Source of the DNA: Thermotogae bacterium
Lineage (GTDB): Bacteria > Thermotogota > Thermotogae > Thermotogales > DSM-5069
Length of the DNA stretch: 5,590 nt
NCBI GenBank assembly: GCA_003641785.1
Contig: QNAO01000071.1
Coordinates: 1-5,590 of the forward strand
Direction: 5' to 3'
Of this stretch, positions 1 to 5,567 are shown piece after piece (position 1 is the first letter of the stretch; every line of letters starts with the position of its first letter). The notes beneath the pieces are model-generated. The model searched no databases. It saw nothing but the letters and a program-made list of their open reading frames with translations, and was not told the DNA's origin. The translations under genes were made by a program, and so were the position numbers.

Positions 1-632
1 CCCTTGCCATTTGATTCTTTAAACGCTCCGACTTGATGATACATTTCAATAATTGCTTTTTTAGCAACTGAAAAATAGTCTTGAACACCGGAATAAACTT
101 TGCCAGTATCGTTACTACTGTATTTGAGATCGGCAAGATAAATATCTACAATACCATTCATCATCTTTAAAGTTTGCGTTGACTCATAACCGCTGGTGTT
201 GTACACAACGGGCAGGGGAAAACCCTTAGAATTGGCTATATGAAGGGCTTCAACAATTCCGGAAAGGTGGGGAGTTGGTGTCACAAGATTGAGGGTCTCA
301 GCGCCTTCTGCTTGAAATTCGAGAAAAATCTCTGCCAGATCTTCAGGTGTTAGTTCAACACCATGAGCTTTCTGGCTGAAAAACATGTTTTGACAGTAGA
401 TACATCTCAAATTGCATCCAGAGAAAAATACTGTTCCTGCACCGCCTTTGCCAGAAATAGGGGGCTCTTCACCAAAATGCAGAAGAGCATTCGAAACTCT
501 GGGAAGAATTCCTACTTTGCATCGACCATGCATTCTGTATCGATTTATTTTGCAGTTGATGGGACAAAGGGTACAGGATTTCATCTGTTTGCGGAAAAAT
601 TCGGAAACTTTCTGAAAATCATTACCCTTCAT
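1..632 (-). CDS. PflX-like radical SAM protein (partial, C-terminus outside window)
   Basis: Reading the minus strand from an ATG at 632 gives an open frame of 210 codons that runs off the window at base 1. The radical SAM signature CX3CX2C is seen as CNLRCIYC, with Cys73, Cys77 and Cys80 binding the 4Fe-4S cluster that cleaves S-adenosylmethionine. It is preceded by EEPPISGKGGAGTVFFSG, and followed by LNLVTPTPHL, VVYNTSGYE and DIYLADLKY; all are typical of the COG1313 (PflX) branch of pyruvate-formate-lyase-activase homologues. An N-terminal cysteine set (Cys20, 23, 27, 38; CTLCPINC) is also usual there and may hold a second metal site. The family is normally about 290-330 residues, so about two thirds is present. 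The start overlaps the murA end by 11 nt, suggesting translational coupling; the ribosome binding site is weak. The substrate of this family is not established, and there is no sign here that it activates pyruvate formate-lyase. Confidence 0.9.
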   Translation of the reverse strand, partial: MKGNDFQKVSEFFRKQMKSCTLCPINCKINRYRMHGRCKVGILPRVSNALLHFGEEPPISGKGGAGTVFFSGCNLRCIYCQNMFFSQKAHGVELTPEDLAEIFLEFQAEGAETLNLVTPTPHLSGIVEALHIANSKGFPLPVVYNTSGYESTQTLKMMNGIVDIYLADLKYSSNDTGKVYSGVQDYFSVAKKAIIEMYHQVGAFKESNGK

Positions 633-1881
633 AACTGATTTCCGCGCCCAAAGCAGATAGCTTTTCCATGATTTTCTCATAACCTCTGAAAATCTGATCT
701 ACATCGTGAACGACAGTTTTCCCCTCAGCCATAAGACCTGCAATGACCAGAGCTGCCGCCGCTCTCAAATCTGTTGCGTTAACATCAGCACCACTTAATT
801 TGCTGACTCCTTGAATAATCGCGGTTCCATTGGTTAATTCAATATTTGCTCCCATTCTTTTGAGCTCATCAACGTGATGGAAGCGCATCTTGAAAACCGT
901 TTCTGTTACGACAGATGTGCCCTGAGAAATGGAGAGAAAAGCTATCATCTGTGGCTGGAGATCCGTTGGAAAACCTGGATATGGCTCTACAGTTACCCTA
1001 ACATTTGCCGGTCTATCTTTCATAGACACTATAATTGTTCTCGGTTTTACGATCTCCAATGTTGTGCCAGTCTCTTTCAACACATTTGTGAAAGCAGATA
1101 AGTGTTTTACTTCAACGTTAGATATCTCCACGTGTCCTCTTGTGGCTGCGGCTGCCACAGCGTATGTTCCGGCTTCTATTCTGTCAGGAATAATTGTGTA
1201 ATCGCACGGCAGAAGCTCTCGCGTTCCGAATATCTCAATATGACGCGTTCCCGCCCCAATGACCCGACAGCCCATGGCATTCAGAAAATTTCCGAGATCC
1301 TCTACTTCTGGTTCTGCTGCAGCGTTTTCTATGACCGTGTGCAGATCTTTCATAACAGCGGCGGCTGTCATTATGTGTTCGGTAGCCCCTACGCTTGGAA
1401 AGGGAAGTGATATTACAACTTCCTTTTTCTTTTTCTTTAGCGATGCTCTCACAAATCCATGGACGATATCAATTTTGAAACCTAAACTCTCGAGGCCTGT
1501 AATGTGATAGTTGACCGGCCTTACACCTATCGAACATCCTCCTGGTAGGGACACGACAGCGTCTCCGTATGTTGCGGCAAGAGGCCCCAGAACATTAAAG
1601 GAAGCTCTCATCTTCCTGACAAGCTCATATGGAACAGATGTATTCGGACTCAAAGGAGGTTCTATTTCAACACATCCATCTTTGAAAGAAACCGCGCTCC
1701 CAACAGCTCTGAGAATCTCGATCATTGTCTGGACATCTGTTAAATCAGGAATATTCCTCAGAATAACCCTTTCTGAAGATAAAAGACTCGCCGCCAAAAT
1801 GGGAAGGGCGGCGTTTTTGGCACCTGAAATCTTCACACTTCCTCTTAAAGGTTGTCCGCCATACACCGTCATACTACCCAT
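622..1881 (-). CDS. murA: UDP-N-acetylglucosamine 1-carboxyvinyltransferase MurA
   Basis: MurA transfers enolpyruvate from phosphoenolpyruvate to UDP-GlcNAc in the cytoplasm, the first committed step of peptidoglycan precursor synthesis. The 419-residue product has normal family length and is intact. Recognisable elements are the N-terminal SGAKNAALP with Lys22-Asn23, MRASFNVLGP with Arg92, and the loop SLPGGCSIGVRP. That loop carries the catalytic Cys116 (Cys115 in E. coli), which fosfomycin alkylates, so a fosfomycin-sensitive form is expected. PGFPTDLQPQ holds the catalytic Asp (Asp306), and DLRAAAALVIAGL followed by RGYEKI closes the C-terminal half. A lysine-rich loop (SLKKKKKE, around 147-154) precedes the conserved SVGAT. 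The ATG at 1881 is chosen because GGAGGA lies 11 nt upstream, at the end of the preceding gene, which it overlaps by 8 nt; Met4 (1872) is a less well-placed alternative. It is the middle gene of an overlapping three-gene operon. Confidence 0.97.
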   Translation of the reverse strand: MGSMTVYGGQPLRGSVKISGAKNAALPILAASLLSSERVILRNIPDLTDVQTMIEILRAVGSAVSFKDGCVEIEPPLSPNTSVPYELVRKMRASFNVLGPLAATYGDAVVSLPGGCSIGVRPVNYHITGLESLGFKIDIVHGFVRASLKKKKKEVVISLPFPSVGATEHIMTAAAVMKDLHTVIENAAAEPEVEDLGNFLNAMGCRVIGAGTRHIEIFGTRELLPCDYTIIPDRIEAGTYAVAAAATRGHVEISNVEVKHLSAFTNVLKETGTTLEIVKPRTIIVSMKDRPANVRVTVEPYPGFPTDLQPQMIAFLSISQGTSVVTETVFKMRFHHVDELKRMGANIELTNGTAIIQGVSKLSGADVNATDLRAAAALVIAGLMAEGKTVVHDVDQIFRGYEKIMEKLSALGAEISYEG

Positions 1882-2440
1882 TTAGAAGCTCTTCCTCCAT
1901 GGAACTAATGATGTTTTCAAGATTGAAGTCCTCACTTGGATAATATCTAGCTGCTACTCTCAATGATCCTAAATCCTTTGCGCCATTCTCGATTCTCTGA
2001 ACTACTTTTGGCATGTCGTCTTCTTTTATATCCGTCAGAAGAACAAGGAACGTGTCATCACTGTATCGCCCTACACTATCCATTGGAATTCTGACCACTC
2101 TCTTGAGGAACTTTGCAACATTGACCAAACTTTGCTCTTCGTGAGGTGATTGTAGTCGTACCATTAGAATAGCATAGCTCGTACCCTCTTCAAATGCCTT
2201 TTGATGGTAATACGTGACCAGCTTCATTATGTGCTCGTCAGAATAAACCCTGGTAACAGGATCTATCAACCTGCTGGTTCCTATGTCTTTGATAAAATCA
2301 TCGTAAACTTCAAACTGTTTTTTGATGAACTCATTGTATTCCATTATCATTTGCTCCATCTGCGCTTCACGAGCTTTGTAGGATTCAATTTGATCTTGTA
2401 GCATTGAAATCTTTTTTAATAGTGTTTTTTTATCATCCAT
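1874..2440 (-). CDS. Small coiled-coil protein with degenerate GGDEF domain
   Basis: This is a 188-residue protein with no signal peptide or membrane segment from the chosen start. Residues about 5-54 are Lys/Glu/Gln-rich with heptad-like hydrophobic spacing and probably form a coiled coil. Residues about 58-186 resemble a GGDEF diguanylate cyclase domain. DPVTRVYSDEHI stands where DxLTGLxNR normally sits, and VGRYSDDTFLVLL aligns with the RYGGDEFLVLL core. The signature GGDEF is therefore SDDTF (127-131), lacking the glycines and the catalytic acidic residue, and no RxxD inhibitory site is visible. Cyclic-di-GMP synthesis is unlikely; a scaffolding or sensing role is inferred. The domain is also somewhat short, about 130 against about 160 residues. 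The frame stays open upstream to an ATG at 2536, but the ATG at 2440 has a G-rich ribosome binding site 7 nt away, and the extension covers likely promoter DNA. It is first in the operon and overlaps murA by 8 nt. Confidence 0.72.
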   Translation of the reverse strand: MDDKKTLLKKISMLQDQIESYKAREAQMEQMIMEYNEFIKKQFEVYDDFIKDIGTSRLIDPVTRVYSDEHIMKLVTYYHQKAFEEGTSYAILMVRLQSPHEEQSLVNVAKFLKRVVRIPMDSVGRYSDDTFLVLLTDIKEDDMPKVVQRIENGAKDLGSLRVAARYYPSEDFNLENIISSMEEELLNG

Positions 2441-2447
2441 GCCTTTT

Positions 2448-2453
2448 CCCCCC
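2448..2453 (-). promoter_or_regulatory. Ribosome binding site deciding the start of the degenerate GGDEF gene
   Basis: A run of six G on the minus strand sits 7 nt before the ATG at 2440, followed by AAAAGGC. It is a purine-rich Shine-Dalgarno substitute at correct spacing and supports 2440 over the in-frame ATGs at 2455 and 2536, neither of which has a comparable site upstream. Confidence 0.5.
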
Positions 2454-2486
2454 ATTCTCAAGGAATGCAGCCATACACTATAGGTA

Positions 2487-2513
2487 ACTATATGAAAAAA
2501 AATACTTACGCAA
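2487..2513 (-). promoter_or_regulatory. Candidate promoter of the GGDEF-like/murA/radical SAM operon
   Basis: On the minus strand TTGCGT (2513-2508) is followed after 15 nt by TATAGT (2492-2487), and a second TATAGT lies at 2482-2477. The 15-nt spacer is short and contains an eight-T run. An alternative is TTGTAC (2572-2567), 16 nt, TATATC (2550-2545), which would overlap the divergent plus-strand promoter. The operon needs a promoter in this interval if it is not read from further away, but which candidate is used cannot be decided from sequence. Confidence 0.3.
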
Positions 2514-2543
2514 GAGATCTTAAAGTTAAATTGCATTTAGGCG

Positions 2544-2552
2544 TGATATAAT
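2544..2552 (+). promoter_or_regulatory. Candidate extended -10 promoter for the FN3/propeller lipoprotein gene
   Basis: TGATATAAT is a perfect TATAAT (2547-2552) with the extended TGn element. No convincing -35 box lies 16-18 nt upstream; extended -10 promoters can work without one. Transcription would start near 2559, giving a leader of about 130 nt. A second TATAAT at 2614-2619 also lacks a -35 box and would give a leader of about 65 nt. The site lies between the divergent genes and faces away from the murA operon. Confidence 0.45.
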
Positions 2553-2663
2553 TCTATCTGTATTCAGTACAAATTGAGCAAACTCGCCAATCAGATTTGC
2601 CCGCTCTAAGTTATATAATAACACTAACAGAACCGGACGTCGCCGTAGCGTAACATATTCATG

Positions 2664-2681
2664 ACCCCCAGGAAAGGGGTG
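2664..2681 (+). promoter_or_regulatory. Shine-Dalgarno hairpin in the lipoprotein mRNA leader
   Basis: ACCCC (2664-2668) is exactly complementary to GGGGT (2676-2680), separated by the 7-nt loop CAGGAAA. The right arm is the core of the AAAGGGGTG ribosome binding site (2673-2681), 9 nt before the GTG start at 2691. Folding would hide the Shine-Dalgarno sequence from the ribosome. The stem is only 5 bp, so it may tune translation or be of no consequence, particularly in a thermophile. Confidence 0.4.
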
Positions 2682-2690
2682 TGATTTAAG

Positions 2691-4811
2691 GTGAAGAGAA
2701 GAGATCTGTTGATTTGGATATTCTCTATCAGTGTTTTACTCATTGCGATCTCTTGTAGCGCCCCGCCTTCAGGTAATTCCGCTCCCGTTTTTAATTCATG
2801 TTCTCCAAGTGATAAAGCAACAGAGGTGGCAACAAATGTAAAATTATCTTGGGATTTCTCCGATCCAGACAATGATGCTCTGACATTTACTGTGAAGCTT
2901 GGAGATACAGAACAGAATCTACAAGAGTTTTACTCAGGTCCAAAAAGGGAAAAGATGTGTGAACTACAGTGTTCTACGAAGTACTACTGGAAAGTTATCG
3001 CAGATGATTCACATGGTCACAAAGTGGAGACTCCACTGCTGGAATTCACAACTGTCTTTTGTGCAAACAGAAAGCCAAAAGTGCCTGTTTTGATGGCACC
3101 AAGTGACAATTCGACAGATTTATCTACAACGCAAGTGACACTTCACTGGACGTGTAACGATCCAGACAACAACGCCTTGACATACACCATATATTTTTCA
3201 GAGAACACCCCCCCTTCGGAATATCAACTCACCACAAACAACAGCTACGATGTCTTTTCTCTGAAACCTGAAACTACGTATTACTGGAAGATCAGGGCTT
3301 CTGATGGGGAATACAGCTCTGAAAGCGCCACATGGAGATTCACGACAGCTTCTTCTGGAACAAACGTGTCTCCCACAGTACCTGTTAACGTTTATCCGCC
3401 AAATGGTGTATCCGGTGTTTCAGTACCTGCGACTCTCACATGGCAGTGTTCCGACGAGGATGGTGATGATATTAGTTTTTCGGTGTTTCTTGACTCGAGG
3501 AGTACTCCTCTGCAGCTTCTTTGTCAAACGAATGAGCCATTTGCAATTGCATCAGATTTGATACCTAACACAGAATACTTTTGGCAAGTTAAGGCAGATG
3601 ATGGGCATGGGCACGTTGTATCGAGCCCTATTTGGAGTTTCACAACCGCTGGATTGGGCAACTCTCCCCCATCTGAGCCGAGTGATCCATCACCTTCAAA
3701 TGGAGCAACGGGAGTAGCTACCGAGGTAGTTTTAAGCTGGGAGTGCACAGATCCAGAAGGTGACTCACTTGCATACGATATCTACTTTGGAGAAAGTCAA
3801 GATCCACCACTGATAAGGCAGAACCTTTCGGATAATTTCGTATTGATCCGTGATCTCGAAGACAAAAAAACCTACTATTGGAAAGTTGCGGTTAAGGACG
3901 GATCACACGTTGTTGAAGGACCACTTTGGTGGTTCCGTGTAGGTGAATACGCTCAACCTGAGAGCGTAGTCACGCTAACTGACAGCGGACTCTACGTTGT
4001 TGATTATGTTGATAGTACTCCTGCTTTATCATCTCGAGTGAATCTGCCACAAGTAAGAGATCTTGATGTGTATGGAAATAAAGCATATGTTGTTGGAAAC
4101 GAAGAAATGGACATTGTTCAGCTTGAAACTTTGAGTGTTGAGGCAACTTCTGTTACAACAGGTTCGGGAATTCAAATCTCTACCCTGAGGCCACTACAGA
4201 GAATTGTTGCTCAGACTTTGTATGGCTGTGTAACAAATGATTCAAGCGGTTTGATCCTTCTCAATGTTTCGGATGAAACTCATATTTGCTTGGTATCAGA
4301 GGTGAACGTTGAAAATGCAGAAAGCTTGTTCGTCAGTGGAGCGCATATATACATCCCTTCGGATTCTAAACTCGTAGTGATCAATGCCCTGGATGCCTAT
4401 AACCCATGGCAGGAGGGTTTCTACAACGGCACAAGCATTTCAGACGTCTATGTAGTTGATAATACCGCGTATGTGTTGGACGATTCAAAGGTTGTGAAAC
4501 TCGATGTATCTGATCCATCAAATCCATTGAAAACACAGGAGAGCTCGGTAGATCTCAATTCTCCTTCACATCTATATGTTCATGACGGGCAAGTATATGT
4601 TGTTGACTTAGATGGGTTGACAGTTCTCAATGGCAATCTCGAATACGTAGATAGCATCGATATTTTGGGAATAAACGATGTACTTGCCTCGGGAGATTAT
4701 CTGTATTTGGCAACAGAAGACGGTCTGCTTTTGTTGACTACAGACACGCTCCAGACTTTATCTCAAGTGATGGATGGTGAAAAGGTCATAGCATTGTCTC
4801 TTTATGAATAG
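2691..4811 (+). CDS. Predicted lipoprotein with four FN3-like repeats and a C-terminal beta-propeller
   Basis: This 706-residue protein starts at GTG, supported by the AAAGGGGTG ribosome binding site 9 nt upstream. The N-terminus is a lipoprotein signal: basic MKRRD, a hydrophobic stretch 6-20, then AISC with Cys22 as the likely lipidated residue. It is therefore probably anchored on the outer face of the cytoplasmic membrane. Four FN3-like domains follow at about 31-122, 128-219, 227-319 and 326-417. Each has a [KTV]L[ST]W- or LHW-type strand (Trp54, 153, 251, 350), then an acidic D-P/E-D/E-N/G turn, a Y[YF]W strand (Trp100, 199, 298, 397), and usually an FTT end. Residues about 424-706 form a beta-propeller of LVIVD type, with repeats such as NTAYVLDDSKVVKLDVSDPS and HDGQVYVVDLDGLTVLN; about seven blades can be counted. 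No catalytic motif is visible. Adhesion, carbohydrate or protein binding at the envelope is an inference. It is transcribed alone, divergently from the murA operon. Confidence 0.88.
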   Translation: MKRRDLLIWIFSISVLLIAISCSAPPSGNSAPVFNSCSPSDKATEVATNVKLSWDFSDPDNDALTFTVKLGDTEQNLQEFYSGPKREKMCELQCSTKYYWKVIADDSHGHKVETPLLEFTTVFCANRKPKVPVLMAPSDNSTDLSTTQVTLHWTCNDPDNNALTYTIYFSENTPPSEYQLTTNNSYDVFSLKPETTYYWKIRASDGEYSSESATWRFTTASSGTNVSPTVPVNVYPPNGVSGVSVPATLTWQCSDEDGDDISFSVFLDSRSTPLQLLCQTNEPFAIASDLIPNTEYFWQVKADDGHGHVVSSPIWSFTTAGLGNSPPSEPSDPSPSNGATGVATEVVLSWECTDPEGDSLAYDIYFGESQDPPLIRQNLSDNFVLIRDLEDKKTYYWKVAVKDGSHVVEGPLWWFRVGEYAQPESVVTLTDSGLYVVDYVDSTPALSSRVNLPQVRDLDVYGNKAYVVGNEEMDIVQLETLSVEATSVTTGSGIQISTLRPLQRIVAQTLYGCVTNDSSGLILLNVSDETHICLVSEVNVENAESLFVSGAHIYIPSDSKLVVINALDAYNPWQEGFYNGTSISDVYVVDNTAYVLDDSKVVKLDVSDPSNPLKTQESSVDLNSPSHLYVHDGQVYVVDLDGLTVLNGNLEYVDSIDILGINDVLASGDYLYLATEDGLLLLTTDTLQTLSQVMDGEKVIALSLYE
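2781..3941 (+). repeat. Four tandem FN3-like protein repeats of 98-99 residues
   Basis: The repeat register is regular: the core tryptophan recurs at residues 54, 153, 251 and 350, and the second tryptophan at 100, 199, 298 and 397, giving periods of 98-99 residues. Units 1 and 3 are most alike near the end (ADDSHGH and ADDGHGH). Units 2-4 share a Cys two residues after the core Trp (WTC, WQC, WEC), which is Phe in unit 1. The DNA of the units has diverged, so the duplication is old and the units are unlikely to recombine easily. Confidence 0.85.
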
Positions 4812-4832
4812 CGTGTGTCACATGTTATACAC

Positions 4833-4860
4833 AAAAAAGCCCGGCGCAGGAAACTGAGCC
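4833..4860. terminator. Hairpin with U-tract on the minus-strand side
   Basis: GGCGCAG (4843-4849), loop GAAA, and CTGAGCC (4854-4860) form a 7-bp stem with one internal G-A mismatch, 31 nt after the lipoprotein stop codon. Its position suits termination of the lipoprotein transcript, but on the plus strand it is followed only by AAATTTCTGTTTG, a poor U-tract. On the minus strand the stem is followed by GGGC and six T (4838-4833), more like an intrinsic terminator. It may be bidirectional, or may stop antisense transcription from the right. Confidence 0.45.
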
Positions 4861-4877
4861 AAATTTCTGTTTGCCAG

Positions 4878-4905
4878 TTGACTCGTAATGATTATGTGCT
4901 ATCAT
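4878..4905 (+). promoter_or_regulatory. Promoter for rpmE and the S1-domain gene
   Basis: TTGACT (4878-4883) matches the -35 consensus at five of six positions. After 16 nt comes TATCAT (4900-4905), preceded by the extended element TG (4897-4898). Transcription should begin near 4912, giving a leader of about 37 nt before rpmE. This is the best sigma-70-type promoter in the window, as expected for a ribosomal protein gene, and it makes rpmE independent of the lipoprotein gene. Confidence 0.7.
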
Positions 4906-4934
4906 TTAAAAGGTATCCGATAAAAACACTGATT

Positions 4935-4944
4935 AAGAGGTGAT
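4935..4944 (+). promoter_or_regulatory. Ribosome binding site deciding the rpmE start
   Basis: AAGAGGTGAT is close to the full anti-Shine-Dalgarno complement and ends 4 nt before the ATG at 4949 (8 nt from its GG). An in-frame GTG at 4940 lies inside this site and so cannot be the start. Confidence 0.8.
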
Positions 4945-4948
4945 TTTG

Positions 4949-5164
4949 ATGAAAAAGGGAATACACCCTGAAATGAAGCTCATAACAGTCAAATGCGCGT
5001 GTGGGGCTGAGCACACATTTTGGTCAACTAAGGAGAGCATACGAATTGATGTGTGCTCGAATTGTCATCCTCTTTATAAAGGAGGATTGGGCGCAGGGCT
5101 CCTGATTGACACTGAAGGAAGGATAGAAAAGTTCCGCAAGAAATACGAAGGTGTGGAATATTGA
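4949..5164 (+). CDS. rpmE: 50S ribosomal protein L31, zinc-binding (C+) form
   Basis: The 71-residue product is a full-length bacterial L31. It begins with the family hallmark MKKGIHPE, carries CACG (Cys16, Cys18) and CSNCHP (Cys36, Cys39), and then HPLYKGG. The four cysteines make the zinc-binding C+ form, as in E. coli RpmE, rather than the cysteine-free YkgM/YtiA type. L31 sits on the large subunit and contributes to an intersubunit bridge. The C-terminal part ([12 protein letters not shown]) is usual. It is preceded by its own promoter and a strong ribosome binding site, and followed after 34 nt by an S1-domain gene on the same strand, with which it is probably co-transcribed. Confidence 0.96.
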   Translation: MKKGIHPEMKLITVKCACGAEHTFWSTKESIRIDVCSNCHPLYKGGLGAGLLIDTEGRIEKFRKKYEGVEY

Positions 5165-5183
5165 TAACTCTTTATAAATCACT

Positions 5184-5192
5184 GAGGAGGGG
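5184..5192 (+). promoter_or_regulatory. Ribosome binding site for the S1-domain gene
   Basis: GAGGAGGGG lies 6 nt before the GTG at 5199. Its strength and spacing justify a GTG start; no ATG is available nearby in this frame. Confidence 0.8.
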
Positions 5193-5198
5193 CAGTTC

Positions 5199-5567
5199 GT
5201 GGTTAAGGTTGGAGATACTGTAAAGAGCAAGGTAACACAGATAACAAAGTACGGAGCTGTAGTGCAATTAGAATCCGGAGAAGCTGGTTTCATTCACATT
5301 TCTAAGATTGCCAATCGCTACGTCAAAAGAGTGGAAGACCACTTGAAGCAGGGTCAGGAAGTTACGGCGAAAGTAATAGGTAAAACAAGAGACGGTAAGT
5401 GGGAACTGTCGTTAAAGGAACGGCAAAAAAGCAATGGACAGAGAAAAGATCGAAGAACCGCTGGTAAAACCGATTTTGAAAAAAAGCTTGCCCGATTCAT
5501 GAAAGAAAGTGACAGAAAGATGTCTGAGTACAGGAAGAGAATGGAAAAGAAAGGTGGAAGATTTTAG
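5199..5567 (+). CDS. Small S1-domain RNA-binding protein, YabR/GSP13-like
   Basis: This is a 122-residue protein. Residues 3-74 form one S1 (OB-fold) RNA-binding domain: VGDTVKSKVTQITKYGAVV, then GFIHISKIA, a loop, GQEVTAKVIG and the closing WELSLKER. The middle (76-91) is a basic, glycine/serine-containing linker likely to be flexible. The tail (92-122, starting DFEKKLARFMKESDRKMSEY and ending KKGGRF) is a charged helix resembling the C-terminus of Firmicutes YabR proteins, where a similar FExxLxxFLKxSxxR segment is found. Proteins of the YabR/GSP13 group bind RNA or ribosomes; a role in translation or RNA turnover is inferred, supported by the rpmE neighbour 34 nt upstream. The start is a GTG with a strong ribosome binding site. 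No terminator is visible in the 23 nt after the stop, so transcription may continue into a gene beyond the window. Confidence 0.88.
   Translation: MVKVGDTVKSKVTQITKYGAVVQLESGEAGFIHISKIANRYVKRVEDHLKQGQEVTAKVIGKTRDGKWELSLKERQKSNGQRKDRRTAGKTDFEKKLARFMKESDRKMSEYRKRMEKKGGRF

Noticed and set aside
1425..1440. A/G-rich run coding five lysines in MurA, considered as a ribosomal frameshift site
   Set aside because: The run is alternating AAG and AAA without the full A-AAA-AAG heptamer, and the murA frame is intact on both sides.
1511..1885. Open frame of 124 codons on the plus strand within murA
   Set aside because: It is antisense to the conserved N-terminal third of MurA, where the real frame is certain; its length is a by-product of murA codon use.
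2448..2453. G6 run in a ribosome binding site as a phase-variation switch
   Set aside because: Six bases is too short to expect frequent slippage, and a one-base change would only slightly alter spacing.
2441..2536. N-terminal extension of the GGDEF-like protein from an ATG at 2536, with a hydrophobic stretch that could be read as a membrane anchor
   Set aside because: No ribosome binding site precedes 2536, the stretch holds promoter-like boxes and an eight-T run, and the ATG at 2440 has a G-rich ribosome binding site. It would deserve reconsideration only if orthologues keep the extension.
2576..2606. Possible second hairpin in the lipoprotein leader (GCAAA with TTTGC, loop 13 nt)
   Set aside because: Only five continuous pairs with a large loop; no riboswitch class is recognisable in the leader.
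2624..2872. Open frame of 82 codons on the minus strand over the lipoprotein start
   Set aside because: It overlaps the well-supported signal peptide and first FN3 region in antisense, and its product resembles no family I know.
4815..4834. Inverted repeat TGTGT and ACACA just after the lipoprotein stop
   Set aside because: Five A/T-containing pairs with a 10-nt loop and no U-tract; expected by chance.
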